DNA from: Shewanella algae
GTDB taxonomy: Bacteria > Pseudomonadota > Gammaproteobacteria > Enterobacterales > Shewanellaceae
Direction of reading: 5' to 3'
NCBI RefSeq assembly: GCF_009183365.2
Contig: NZ_CP068230.1
Location: 107,001 to 171,000 of the forward strand
Length of the DNA stretch: 64,000 nucleotides
Shown in pieces: positions 32,782-41,936 of the stretch (its first letter is position 1; every line of letters starts with the position of its first letter). A program made the position numbers and the translations under genes. Below the pieces are notes generated by a model that was given only the letters and a program-made list of their open reading frames with translations, was not told the DNA's origin and searched no databases.

Positions 32782-34452
32782 ATGGATAAGAGACATGATC
32801 CGGCGCGCAAAATCATTGCGCCGACCGGCACCACTCTGAACTGCAAGAGCTGGCAGACCGAGGCGCCGCTCAGAATGCTGATGAACAACCTGCATCCGGA
32901 TGTGGCCGAGCGCCCCGAGGATCTGGTGGTTTACGGCGGCATAGGCCGCGCCGCCCGCGATTGGCAGTGTTTCGACAAAATCGTCGAGGTGCTCAAGCGT
33001 CTGGAAGAGGATGAAACCTTGCTGGTGCAATCCGGCAAGCCGGTGGGAGTATTCAAGACCCATAGCGATGCCCCCAGGGTGCTGATCGCCAACTCCAACC
33101 TGGTACCCCACTGGGCCAACTGGGAACACTTCAACGAGTTGGACAAGCAAGGGTTGGCTATGTACGGCCAGATGACAGCCGGCTCCTGGATCTACATAGG
33201 TACCCAAGGCATAGTCCAGGGCACCTACGAAACCTTTGTGGCCGTGGCCAAGCAGCATTTCGACGGTGAAGCCAAGGGCCGCTGGATCCTGACCGGTGGC
33301 CTGGGCGGTATGGGCGGTGCCCAGCCTCTGGCCGGTACCATGGCCGGATTCTCTGTGCTGGCCTGTGAAGTAGACGAGACCCGTATCGATTTTCGTCTGC
33401 GTACCCGTTATCTGGACAAGAAGGCCCACAGCCTGGACGAGGCACTGGCGATGCTGGAAGCCGCCAAGGCCGAGGGCAAGCCGGTTTCCGTCGGTTTGCT
33501 GGGCAATGCCGCCGATATCTTCAGTGAGCTGGTTGAGCGCGGCATTACTCCGGATGTAGTGACAGACCAAACTTCGGCACATGATCCGCTGAATGGCTAT
33601 CTGCCTCAGGGTTGGACGCTGGAGCAGGCCAAGGAGATGCGCCTCAAAGACGAGGCTGCTGTGGTCAAGGCCGCCAAGGCTTCCATGGCGGTGCAGGTTC
33701 AGGCCATGTTGGCGCTGCAAAGCCGCGGCGCCGCGACCCTGGACTATGGCAATAACATCCGCCAGATGGCGTTTGACGAAGGCGTGGCCAACGCCTTCGA
33801 TTTTCCCGGTTTTGTTCCCGCCTATATCAGGCCGCTGTTCTGTGAAGGCATTGGTCCGTTCCGCTGGGCGGCGCTCAGTGGTGACCCTGAGGATATCTAC
33901 AAGACAGATCAGAAGGTGAAAGAGCTGATCCCGGACGACCCACACCTGCACAACTGGCTGGATATGGCCCGTGAACGTATCGCCTTCCAGGGGCTGCCGG
34001 CCCGTATCTGCTGGGTTGGCCTCAAAGACCGCGCCCGGCTGGCGCTGGCTTTCAACGAAATGGTGAAAAACGGCGAGCTGTCGGCGCCTGTGGTCATAGG
34101 CAGGGATCATCTGGATTCCGGCTCTGTGGCCAGTCCCAACCGGGAAACCGAATCCATGCTCGACGGTTCGGATGCAGTCTCCGACTGGCCGCTGCTCAAT
34201 GCGCTGCTCAATACCGCCGGTGGCGCCACCTGGGTGTCGCTGCACCATGGTGGGGGTGTCGGCATGGGCTTCAGTCAGCACTCCGGGGTTGTGATCCTCT
34301 GTGATGGCAGCGACGCCGCCGCCAAGCGGGTCTCCCGGGTATTGTGGAACGATCCGGCCACGGGCGTGATGCGTCACGCCGATGCCGGCTATGAGATTGC
34401 CAAGTGCTGCGCCAAAGAGCAGGGCCTGGATCTGCCTATGTTGGAGGACTGA
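32782..34452 (+). CDS. hutU: Urocanate hydratase HutU
   Basis: Second step of histidine degradation: urocanate to imidazolonepropionate, with tightly bound NAD+. 556 residues; conserved blocks include VVYGGIGRAARDW, LTGGLGGMGGAQPLAGTMAG, VGLLGNAADIFSELVERG, TDQTSAHDPLNGY, FCEGIGPFRWAALSGDP and ATWVSLHHGGGVGMGFSQH. Full length. Its TGA stop overlaps the first of two possible hutH starts. Confidence 0.97.
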   Translation: MDKRHDPARKIIAPTGTTLNCKSWQTEAPLRMLMNNLHPDVAERPEDLVVYGGIGRAARDWQCFDKIVEVLKRLEEDETLLVQSGKPVGVFKTHSDAPRVLIANSNLVPHWANWEHFNELDKQGLAMYGQMTAGSWIYIGTQGIVQGTYETFVAVAKQHFDGEAKGRWILTGGLGGMGGAQPLAGTMAGFSVLACEVDETRIDFRLRTRYLDKKAHSLDEALAMLEAAKAEGKPVSVGLLGNAADIFSELVERGITPDVVTDQTSAHDPLNGYLPQGWTLEQAKEMRLKDEAAVVKAAKASMAVQVQAMLALQSRGAATLDYGNNIRQMAFDEGVANAFDFPGFVPAYIRPLFCEGIGPFRWAALSGDPEDIYKTDQKVKELIPDDPHLHNWLDMARERIAFQGLPARICWVGLKDRARLALAFNEMVKNGELSAPVVIGRDHLDSGSVASPNRETESMLDGSDAVSDWPLLNALLNTAGGATWVSLHHGGGVGMGFSQHSGVVILCDGSDAAAKRVSRVLWNDPATGVMRHADAGYEIAKCCAKEQGLDLPMLED

Positions 34453-34454
34453 TG

Positions 34455-35993
34455 ATGACCACTCAAATCACTCTGACACCGGGAAGCCTGACACTGTCTG
34501 AACTGCGCAGTATCAGCCGCGCGCCAACCCAGCTGCAATTGCACCCGGAATCGCTGGCGGCCATCAACAGCAGCGCCGCCGTGGTGCAAAAAGTCTTGGA
34601 TGAGGGCCGCACGGTTTACGGCATCAACACCGGCTTTGGCCTGTTGGCCAACACCAAGATTGCCCCGGCGGATCTGGAACTGCTGCAGCGCTCTATCGTG
34701 TTGTCCCACGCCGCCGGTACCGGCCAATTGATGCGCGATGAAACCGTGCGGCTGATGATGGTGTTGAAGATCAACTCACTGTCCCGCGGTTTTTCCGGGA
34801 TCCGTCTCGAGGTGATCAACTTCCTGATCGCCCTGGTCAATGCCGGTGTCTACCCTTGCGTACCCGAGAAGGGCTCTGTGGGCGCCTCGGGCGACTTGGC
34901 GCCGCTGTCGCACATGTGTCTGCCGATCATAGGCGAGGGCGAAGTGCGTTATCAGGGGCGCATCATGCCCGCCATCGAGGGCTTGAGTATCGCCGGTCTG
35001 AAACCGATTGAATTGGCTGCCAAAGAGGGCCTGGCCCTGCTCAACGGCACCCAGGCATCGACGGCGTTGGCACTGGAAGGCTTGTTCCACGCCGAGGATC
35101 TGTTTGCCGCTGGCTCTGTGGTCGGCGCCATGAGTGTCGAGGCGGCCATGGGCAGTCGCAGTCCGTTCGACCCGAGAATTCATGCGGTGCGCGGCCAAAA
35201 GGGCCAGATAGACTCGGCGGCAGTATTCCGTCATCTGCTGGGGAGCGGTTCTGAGATTGCCGAGTCACACGCCAATTGTGAAAAGGTGCAGGACCCTTAC
35301 TCCCTGCGCTGTCAGCCACAGGTGATGGGCGCTTGCCTAACGCAGATCCGTCAGGCGGCCGAAGTGCTGGAAATTGAAGCCAACGGCGTGACAGATAACC
35401 CGCTGGTGTTTGAAGATACCGGCGAGATCATCTCAGGCGGTAACTTCCATGCCGAACCAGTGGCCATGGCGGCGGATAATCTGGCGCTGGCCATTGCCGA
35501 GCTGGGGGCCATCAGTGAGCGCCGCATTGCGCTGCTGATCGATTCCAATCTTTCCAAGCTGCCGCCATTCTTGGTGGAAAACGGTGGGGTTAACTCGGGC
35601 TTTATGATTGCCCAGGTGACAGCTGCGGCACTGGCCAGTGAAAACAAGACCTTTGCTCATCCGGCCTCTGTCGACAGCTTGCCGACCTCGGCCAACCAGG
35701 AAGATCATGTTTCCATGGCGACCTTTGCCGCCCGCAGGCTCAAGGATATGGCGGAAAACACCCGCGGAGTACTGGCAGTGGAACTGCTGGCTGCGGCCCA
35801 AGGGCTGGATTTCCGCTCGCCGCTGCAGCCAAGCCCGGCGGTAGCCAAGGCCAAGGCTGAACTGCGCGAGCGGGTTGCCTTCTATGACAAGGACAGGTAC
35901 TTCGGTCCGGATATCAGCAAGGCCACTGAGCTGCTGGCGAGTGGGCGCTATAATGCCTATCTGCCAAAGGAGCTGCTGCCAAGCAGCCTCTGA
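34455..35993 (+). CDS. hutH: Histidine ammonia-lyase HutH
   Basis: First step of histidine degradation: removes ammonia to give urocanate. 512 residues. The self-formed MIO cofactor comes from A144-S145-G146 in GSVGASGDLAPLSHMCLP; other hallmarks are VYGINTGFGLLA, LLNGTQASTAL and QDPYSLRCQPQVMGA. GGAGG lies 7 bases before ATG 34455; ATG 34452, overlapping the hutU stop, is also possible. No formiminoglutamase (hutG) follows; a bidirectional terminator does. Confidence 0.97.
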   Translation: MTTQITLTPGSLTLSELRSISRAPTQLQLHPESLAAINSSAAVVQKVLDEGRTVYGINTGFGLLANTKIAPADLELLQRSIVLSHAAGTGQLMRDETVRLMMVLKINSLSRGFSGIRLEVINFLIALVNAGVYPCVPEKGSVGASGDLAPLSHMCLPIIGEGEVRYQGRIMPAIEGLSIAGLKPIELAAKEGLALLNGTQASTALALEGLFHAEDLFAAGSVVGAMSVEAAMGSRSPFDPRIHAVRGQKGQIDSAAVFRHLLGSGSEIAESHANCEKVQDPYSLRCQPQVMGACLTQIRQAAEVLEIEANGVTDNPLVFEDTGEIISGGNFHAEPVAMAADNLALAIAELGAISERRIALLIDSNLSKLPPFLVENGGVNSGFMIAQVTAAALASENKTFAHPASVDSLPTSANQEDHVSMATFAARRLKDMAENTRGVLAVELLAAAQGLDFRSPLQPSPAVAKAKAELRERVAFYDKDRYFGPDISKATELLASGRYNAYLPKELLPSSL

Positions 35994-36061
35994 GCCGGGA
36001 CGCGCCGAAAGGGCCAGCAGACCCTTTGGCATCTGACGGTACAAGAGTCCGTATAAGAAAC

Positions 36062-36089
36062 ACAAAGAGCGCCATTTGGCGCTCTTTGT
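36062..36089. terminator. Bidirectional intrinsic terminator between hutH and the DUF3157 gene
   Basis: Perfect 28-bp palindrome with stem ACAAAGAGCGCC and complement around ATTT, flanked by T-rich sequence on the hutH side. It serves the two convergent genes. Confidence 0.85.
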
Positions 36090-36122
36090 TTATCAAATTA
36101 ACACAATGCCTAGAGGCTGGCG

Positions 36123-36806
36123 TTACCAGGTATCCAATTCTGTGATCTTCAGATTCAGCAGCTGCTTCTGCCACTGGTTTTTATCTACTCCTTCAACCCA
36201 GATCACCGAGGATTGCCGCTGCTGGCCCTTGCGCAGATAGGTTTCCGGCATACGTTTGATGGCACGCCAGACCTGCAGCTCCTCTTCTTTCATCTTGCGC
36301 CCCTGATCGTTATAGAAGCTGGCACTGATCAGGACTTCGACCATATCTTCACTGCTGTTACTGTCAAGCTCGAAGGTCAGGCCCAGTTTGTCGCCTTTCC
36401 ACTGCACTTGCTGCAGCGAAACGCTGATCCCTTCTCTGGCTGTCTTGCCGAGCAGTCCGGGAGTGGTCATGGCGCTCTGGGTCAGTTGCTCGACCACGGC
36501 GGTTTTGCTTGGCTCTGGTTTGGCGGCCATTTCCACTGCTGCCGCTGTGGCGGCTGTGGTATGGGCGGCCGAATTCGGCATCTCGGCAACCACTTCTTCA
36601 GTGGTCGTTTCGGGTTCGGCGGCGCTGATCACAGCTTCAGTGAGCACATACTCCCAGGTGAAGTCATCTTTGAGTATGACTCTGGCGCCGTTTTCAAGAG
36701 TGACTTCGGCCACCTGAGCCGGTTCGGCGATGGCAAAGTTTGAGCTCAGTATCAGTGCCAGGGCGCTGACGGCAAAGCTGGGTTTGAAAAGATTTTGTTT
36801 CGACAT
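36123..36806 (-). CDS. DUF3157-like periplasmic protein
   Basis: Function unknown. 227 residues with a signal peptide (SFAVSALALILSSNFAIAEP), a conserved opening block (AEVTLENGARVILKDDFTWEY) typical of DUF3157, an Ala/Glu/Thr-rich linker (about residues 60-110), and a beta-rich C-terminal domain (ISVSLQQVQWKGDKLGLTFE, VLISASFYNDQGRKMKEEEL). Start at 36806 begins the signal peptide; the frame is open 49 codons further upstream without a signal-like sequence. Confidence 0.75.
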   Translation of the reverse strand: MSKQNLFKPSFAVSALALILSSNFAIAEPAQVAEVTLENGARVILKDDFTWEYVLTEAVISAAEPETTTEEVVAEMPNSAAHTTAATAAAVEMAAKPEPSKTAVVEQLTQSAMTTPGLLGKTAREGISVSLQQVQWKGDKLGLTFELDSNSSEDMVEVLISASFYNDQGRKMKEEELQVWRAIKRMPETYLRKGQQRQSSVIWVEGVDKNQWQKQLLNLKITELDTW

Positions 36807-37317
36807 GAAAAAATTCGCTTGGCTGAATCCTGGGTCAACAATAACCGGGCTAACTTGGGCTGGCAATGACGAAAAACACAAACTTGGTTGCTTGGCATAC
36901 AGTAAGCCGGGGTTGTATGTTCGAGTGCCTGTGCTTAGGGAAGGTGCGAACAAGCCCCATGCGTGCTCTGCGTCGGCTTACCGGGTTGGATACAAGGCGT
37001 GGTTCGCAGCAAATGGCCCAGTCCTTTGCAAGAAGGTGAGGTTGTTGCCCGCTAATGTGTCAGCCTTGACTGCAAAGAGTGTCAGAATTGTCTTGCCGGC
37101 GACTTTGGCTCTGGGTATGCCTGAAGGGTAAGGGCATTATGATCTCTTATACTTTGGCTGCGGTAGAGAGTCCTATGACACATCCACCCGGCTTTGTGGC
37201 GAATTAAACCATTCAATGAAACAATCGCCAAGTTTGTAACTCTTTGGTCAGCGTTTACTTACAGCATACCCCCCTATATGATCCCGCTCTTAGTCTATTT
37301 GATAGTTTGGAGAGGGT
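36807..37317. other. Intergenic region containing one copy of dispersed repeat R2
   Basis: 511 bases between divergent genes. Apart from the R2 copy (36944-37037), nothing recognisable; short open frames here are without ribosome sites. Confidence 0.5.
36944..37037 (+). repeat. Dispersed repeat R2, copy A
   Basis: About 94 bases sharing GTGCTCTGCGTCGGCTTAC, then GGATRCAAGGC, TGGTTCGCAGCAAATGGCCC and GTCCTTTGCAAGAAG with copy B at 40687-40780. The ends TGCGAAC and GTTCGCA are complementary and conserved in both copies, so the repeat can fold as a long stem-loop. Non-coding. Confidence 0.8.
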
Positions 37318-37752
37318 ATGCCGTCGAATACCAAGGCCTGGTTGTCGAAGGCTCTGCAATTTGGCGGGGGATGCTTTTACCTGTTGCTGGCCTCTTGGAG
37401 TCTGTTCCATGTGGCAGGTTGGGTGGGCACGCTACCTGACCATAGCGAGCACTGTCAGGAATCGATACTGCTGAGTAGTTGGTCGCCGGATAAAGATTGG
37501 CAGGCAGACATCAGTTTTTCCAACTGCAGCCTGCACGGGCACGGACATTGGCAGAGCCATCTGGACTTGACTGATCTTGAGTCGGGTGAGCATTTTCCGA
37601 GTTTGCTGGTGGTATCTGGTCGCCACGATGAGTTGAAGCTCGACTGGCACAATCACAGAGAGTTATTGATTTCCGGGCTTCCCATAGATCACCTGGAGCA
37701 CTTCCAGCAGCCATTGGGTGCCGAAGTGGTGCTCGCCTTAAAAGGTGATTGA
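37318..37752 (+). CDS. Small membrane-anchored protein of unknown function
   Basis: Not recognised. 144 residues with one N-terminal hydrophobic helix (FGGGCFYLLLASWSLFHVAG), then a soluble His-rich domain (SLHGHGHWQSHLDLTD, DWHNHRELL) with two cysteines (EHCQES, FSNCSL). Probably anchored in the inner membrane facing the periplasm. GGAG precedes the ATG. Same strand as the MscS gene 120 bases downstream. Confidence 0.65.
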   Translation: MPSNTKAWLSKALQFGGGCFYLLLASWSLFHVAGWVGTLPDHSEHCQESILLSSWSPDKDWQADISFSNCSLHGHGHWQSHLDLTDLESGEHFPSLLVVSGRHDELKLDWHNHRELLISGLPIDHLEHFQQPLGAEVVLALKGD

Positions 37753-37872
37753 GCGCACGTTTTCCTGTGCGGACGGGATCGACTGTTCAGCCAAAGTTAA
37801 CACCTGTATGTTACTCTGCAACCTGACTCAGGTTTGAGTCGGGATGAGTGATTTTTCTCTGAGAGGTTAATT

Positions 37873-39162
37873 TTGGATAACTTGGACAAAGACTTGAGAT
37901 TCGAACTGTCACACTGGTTATCGCAGCTGGGTATCGATAGCCAGCCAGCCGACGGTTTGTCCACTTCGCTCATGGTGCTTGCCTGCCTGTTGCTGGCGGG
38001 ACTGGCTTATTTCATTGTTCGTCGCGGTGTGGTGCGGGCGATGAACCTGGTGATTCAACGTTCCAAGGTCACCTGGGACGATATCTTTATGCGCCATAGA
38101 GTGCTGGAAAAGCTGGCCATGCTGGTGCCGGCACTGGTGCTCAACCTGCTGATCCCCATAGCACTGACAGACCATAAACTGCTGGCCGGTTTGGTCGACA
38201 GGCTGCTGAGTGTCTGGCTGGTCGTCTTGCTGATCCGCGCTGCCTATTCGGCATTGGATGCGGTCAACGAGGTGGCGGACGTTAAGCTGATTAGCCGTCG
38301 TCTACCGGTGAAGAGCTTTGTGCAGTTGATAAAGCTGTTCCTGTTCTTCGTTGCCATCATTATTTCCATCTCTGTGCTCGCCAACCAGTCTCCTGTCTAC
38401 TTCCTCAGCGGCTTGGGTGTCGCCACAGGTTTGGTGATGTTGGTGTTCAAGGACACCATTCTGGGGTTTGTTGCCGGTATTCAGTTGGCGGCTAACCGCA
38501 TGGTCAGCACCGGCGACTGGATCCAGATGGATAAATACGGCGCCGATGGCGCGGTGGAAGAGGTGTCGCTGACAACGGTCAAGGTTCGCAACTGGGACAA
38601 GACCATCACAATGATCCCGGCCTATGCGCTGGTATCAGACGCCTTCCGTAACTGGCGTGGTATGTCTGAGTCCGGCGGCCGCCGAATCAAGCGCTCGGTC
38701 AACATAGATATCAACAGCATACGTTTTCTGACCGAAGAGGACAGGAAGAAGCTGGAGAAGATTAACCTGTTGAAAGAGTACCTGCCGAAGAAGATCCATG
38801 AGATCACTGAATGTAATGCCAAGGTGTCGGATATCGAAATGCCGGTCAATGGCCGCAGGCTGACCAATGTGGGAACCTTCAGAGCCTACCTGCTGGAGTA
38901 TCTCAAGCACCACGACAAGGTGCATAAGGAGATGACCCTGATGGTGCGGCAGTTGGCACCCACCACCGAAGGTCTGCCGATCGAGTTATATATCTTCACC
39001 AATGATACCCGCTGGGCATATTATGAAGATATTCAGTCAGATATCTTCGATCATATCTTTGCCATCTTGCCACAATTCGATCTGCGTGCCTTCCAGGGCC
39101 CAACCGGCAATGATATTCGCAGCTTAAAAGATAATGGAGCCGGTGCAAATAAACCCACGTAG
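37873..39162 (+). CDS. MscS-family mechanosensitive channel, YbdG-like
   Basis: Inner-membrane channel that opens on hypo-osmotic shock. 429 residues with about five membrane helices; the pore and vestibule segment reads YFLSGLGVATGLVMLVFKDT followed by ILGFVAGIQLAANRMVSTGD and DGAVEEVSLTTVKVRNWDKT, as in MscS proteins. Length and the long C-terminal domain (VNIDINSIRFLTEEDRKKLE, ELYIFTNDTRWAYYEDIQSD) resemble E. coli YbdG. The start is TTG at 37873 preceded by GAGAGG. Confidence 0.9.
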   Translation: MDNLDKDLRFELSHWLSQLGIDSQPADGLSTSLMVLACLLLAGLAYFIVRRGVVRAMNLVIQRSKVTWDDIFMRHRVLEKLAMLVPALVLNLLIPIALTDHKLLAGLVDRLLSVWLVVLLIRAAYSALDAVNEVADVKLISRRLPVKSFVQLIKLFLFFVAIIISISVLANQSPVYFLSGLGVATGLVMLVFKDTILGFVAGIQLAANRMVSTGDWIQMDKYGADGAVEEVSLTTVKVRNWDKTITMIPAYALVSDAFRNWRGMSESGGRRIKRSVNIDINSIRFLTEEDRKKLEKINLLKEYLPKKIHEITECNAKVSDIEMPVNGRRLTNVGTFRAYLLEYLKHHDKVHKEMTLMVRQLAPTTEGLPIELYIFTNDTRWAYYEDIQSDIFDHIFAILPQFDLRAFQGPTGNDIRSLKDNGAGANKPT

Positions 39163-39192
39163 GCTTATTTACACCTTCCCTAAAGCCCTTCC

Positions 39193-39813
39193 TTAATCTT
39201 TAACGGCCAATACAGTGGCGAGGGTGACAAACACCCCGCCACTGACGCGATCCAACCAATGCAGCCGTTGGCTGCGCTTAAGCCATGAGGCCAGCACACT
39301 GGCCATAGAGGCGTAAATCATCACAAAGCTGAAGTCTACCAAGGCCCAGGTGGAAGCCAATACTGCCAACTGAGGTCCCTGGGGTGCGCTTACGTCGATA
39401 AACTGTGGAAACAGGGCGGCGAAAAACAGCAGATCCTTGGGATTGCTGATCCCCACCAGAAACGCCTGTCGAAACAGACTGAGAGGATGGCCATGTCCCT
39501 TGGGGCCGACACTTTGCTCGGCCGCATGGGGCTTGGTGAGCAGCAGTTTAATCCCCAGATACATAAGGTAAGCGGCACCGCACCATTTGAGCAGGGTAAA
39601 GCCGTATTCGCTGGCATGCAGCAGGGCGCTCAGTCCAGCGATGGAAGCCAACATCAACAGCAAGGCTGCCGTGACACTCCCTAAGGCCGTGGCCAGACTG
39701 CGGCGTTTACCAAAATGGATCCCGTGAGAGATAGATAACATGGCGATCGGGCCGGGGGAGATGGCTATCAGTAAGATCGCAAACAGGTACAGCAGGAAGG
39801 TCTGGTGATCCAT
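39193..39813 (-). CDS. LysE/RhtB-family amino-acid exporter
   Basis: Exports amino acids or derivatives across the inner membrane. 206 residues, six hydrophobic segments; family motifs ISPGPIAMLSISHGIHFGKR at the N-terminus, KWCGAAYLMYLGIKLL and GISNPKDLLFFAALFPQF. Substrate unknown. Converges with the MscS gene. Confidence 0.92.
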   Translation of the reverse strand: MDHQTFLLYLFAILLIAISPGPIAMLSISHGIHFGKRRSLATALGSVTAALLLMLASIAGLSALLHASEYGFTLLKWCGAAYLMYLGIKLLLTKPHAAEQSVGPKGHGHPLSLFRQAFLVGISNPKDLLFFAALFPQFIDVSAPQGPQLAVLASTWALVDFSFVMIYASMASVLASWLKRSQRLHWLDRVSGGVFVTLATVLAVKD

Positions 39814-39877
39814 AATTTTGTATACAAAGTTTCCGGGTAAGCGTCACTATAGTCCGGTGACGCCTGCCGGACAAGAC

Positions 39878-40435
39878 TCACTTGTCCGCTGAATAGTCCG
39901 GAATCGCCTTGGGGAAGCGGCCGCGAATACCGCGGTAGAAGGCGATAAGCTGATCCATGTCTTGCTGCATGTCCGCACTCGGTATCAAAGGCTGATTGAT
40001 CACTACCGCCTTCTGGCTGAAGTCCAACCCCACGGCCACAATCGGTACCCCTGCCTTGGAGGCGATATGGTAGAAGCCTGTCTTCCAACGCTTCACCGGG
40101 CTGCGGGTGCCTTCCGGAGCAAGCGCCAGCTTGAAGTTGGGATCCTGACGATACAACTCGCTGACCGCATCGACCAGATTGTTGTTCTTGCGTCTGTCTA
40201 CCGGGCTGCCGCCTATGGCTCTGAAAAACCAGCCCCAGGGAGGAATGAAGAGTTGATGCTTGCCGAGAAAGTGGATCTTGACCGCCAGAGCCCCACGGGC
40301 GAGCACACCGAGAATAAAATCCCAGTTACTGGTGTGGGGGGCCACTATCACCAGATACTGCGGGGAGTCGGGCAGTTGTCCGCGAATTTGCCAGCCGAAC
40401 AGAGAAAGCAGCCATTGGCAGATTTTTTTAAACAT
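39878..40435 (-). CDS. PlsC-type acyltransferase family protein
   Basis: 185 residues related to 1-acyl-glycerol-3-phosphate acyltransferases. Catalytic HX4D is HTSNWD in VAPHTSNWDFILG; the phosphate-binding block is ALAPEGTRSPVKRWKTGFYH. It is shorter than PlsC and lacks an obvious long membrane anchor beyond the N-terminal KKICQWLLSLFGW, placing it in the small stand-alone branch. Acceptor unknown. ATG 40435 is used; a TTG at 40477 has no ribosome site. Confidence 0.85.
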   Translation of the reverse strand: MFKKICQWLLSLFGWQIRGQLPDSPQYLVIVAPHTSNWDFILGVLARGALAVKIHFLGKHQLFIPPWGWFFRAIGGSPVDRRKNNNLVDAVSELYRQDPNFKLALAPEGTRSPVKRWKTGFYHIASKAGVPIVAVGLDFSQKAVVINQPLIPSADMQQDMDQLIAFYRGIRGRFPKAIPDYSADK

Positions 40436-40878
40436 AGAGAGATGCCAAACCTTGGGTTGATTAAAGGTATAGTCCAAAAGTGGTCAGGGAGACGTCAGTC
40501 CTGTGCTTGGCGAAGACTTTCATTGACTTAACATAAACCTTCACTTAAGCAGTGGCCGAGGGAAAACATGATTTCAGCATTATCCCGTTTGTGCAAGCCT
40601 GGGTTCTTCTTCCTGAACACAGCCTGGCCGTCCACATCATACCAAGACGATGATTTACCCAGATCTGTCCCTATCGTACAAGGTAAGATGCGAACGAATC
40701 TCATATGTGCTCTGCGTCGGCTTACAGGACTGGATGCAAGGCATGGTTCGCAGCAAATGGCCCTGGTCCTTTGCAAGAAGCACTTCCCAAACAGATAGGT
40801 TAGTATCATACATAGAAGCCCAGTGATTGTGGCGACACAGTTTCCGGGTCTTGTTCAGGGAGGTGCAAAGGAGGGAGT
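40436..40878. other. Intergenic region containing the second copy of repeat R2
   Basis: 443 bases between divergent genes. Besides the R2 copy, no gene is visible; short open frames overlap R2 and are not supported. Confidence 0.5.
40687..40780 (+). repeat. Dispersed repeat R2, copy B
   Basis: Matches 36944-37037 at about 80% by eye in the same orientation, including the complementary ends TGCGAAC / GTTCGCA. Ends in TTGCAAGAAGCACTTCCC. Confidence 0.8.
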
Positions 40879-41304
40879 ATGAAAAAATTAATCTTTGGGC
40901 TCCTGTCTGTACTGCTGCTTGCGATCGCCCCGGCCAAAGCGGTACCGACAGATGAAATTACCGAGTTGCTTAATCGTCAGCAACAAGCCTGGAATCAAGG
41001 CGACATCAATGCCTATATGTTGGGCTACTGGCACGATCCCAAGCTGAGATTTGTCTCCAAAGGCGAGTTCAGATATGGCTGGGACAAGATGCTGGCCGCC
41101 TATAAGCGCAGCTATCCGGATCGCGCGACTATGGGCCAGCTCAAGCTAGAGCTCAAGGATGTGCAGATGTTGAGTAACTATTCCGCCTTGGTGGCCGGTC
41201 GTTGGGTCTTGCTCAGGCAAAAGGATAGTCCATCCGGGGTCTTTACCCTGTTGCTGGAGAAGAAAGACGACCAATGGGTAATCACTCACGATCACTCATC
41301 ATGA
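40879..41304 (+). CDS. Exported DUF4440/SnoaL-like protein
   Basis: 141 residues with a signal peptide (LIFGLLSVLLLAIAPAKAVP) and an NTF2-like fold: EITELLNRQQQAWNQGDINA, YMLGYWHDPKLRFVSKGEFR, GWDKMLAAYKRSYPD, and C-terminal LLEKKDDQWVITHDHSS. Family members bind or convert small molecules, but no catalytic residues are evident. GGAGG precedes the start. Function unknown. Confidence 0.82.
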   Translation: MKKLIFGLLSVLLLAIAPAKAVPTDEITELLNRQQQAWNQGDINAYMLGYWHDPKLRFVSKGEFRYGWDKMLAAYKRSYPDRATMGQLKLELKDVQMLSNYSALVAGRWVLLRQKDSPSGVFTLLLEKKDDQWVITHDHSS

Positions 41305-41366
41305 CTTGCATAGGGAATTAGATTTATCTAATATCTTTCCATTAAAAAAATCTAATGGAGCGCCCT

Positions 41367-41936
41367 ATGTTGAAACCTACACTTATCGCCTTGCTGGCTT
41401 TCGCCTTGGTGAATCAAGCCATAGCCGAGCCGGCAACGGCAGAATTTAAAACCGAGGCTGCCGCGCTGGCCAAGCGCTTTGCCCAAACACTCAAGCCGCA
41501 ACTGCAGCAAGCTCTGGCCGAAGGTGGCCCGGTGGCAGCCATCGAGGTTTGTTCCCATAAGGCGCCGGAAATTGCCCGCCAGCTCTCGGTCGAGAGTGGT
41601 TGGCAGGTGAAACGTGTCAGTCTGAAACCCCGTAATCCGGCGGCCGAGCCGGAGGCTTGGCAGCGACAGGTTTTGCTGTCATTTGATCAGCGGGCCGCAG
41701 CCGGTGAAGACCCGCAGACTCTGAGCCAGGTTACCCAGACTGAGTCACAGCTGCGTTTTATGAAGGCCCAGGGCGTAGCACCGCTTTGCCTCACCTGCCA
41801 TGGTAGCCAATTGGCGCCCGAGGTCAAAACTGCATTGGATAAGCACTACCCGAATGACAGCGCCAGAGGTTATCAGCCGGGGCAGATCCGCGGCGCCATC
41901 AGCATAGTGGCTCCGCGTTTGTCAGCACAAAACTGA
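41367..41936 (+). CDS. DUF3365 (Tll0287-like) c-type haem protein
   Basis: Periplasmic, 189 residues: signal peptide (LIALLAFALVNQAIAEP), a DUF3365 helical domain with AIEVCSHKAPEIARQLS and VSLKPRNPAAEPEAWQR, and one haem c motif CLTCH at residues 141-145. Relatives act as haem-based sensors or electron carriers. Start at 41367 follows GGAG. Its last 38 bases overlap the convergent NRDE gene. Confidence 0.85.
   Translation: MLKPTLIALLAFALVNQAIAEPATAEFKTEAAALAKRFAQTLKPQLQQALAEGGPVAAIEVCSHKAPEIARQLSVESGWQVKRVSLKPRNPAAEPEAWQRQVLLSFDQRAAAGEDPQTLSQVTQTESQLRFMKAQGVAPLCLTCHGSQLAPEVKTALDKHYPNDSARGYQPGQIRGAISIVAPRLSAQN

Noticed and set aside
32494..34377. 627-codon open frame on the minus strand opposite hutC/hutU
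   Set aside because: It lies wholly antisense to two clear, conserved hut genes; its product shows no family features and is a by-product of GC-rich codon use.
40568..40798. 76-codon open frame upstream of the DUF4440 gene
   Set aside because: It runs across the non-coding repeat R2 and has no support as protein.
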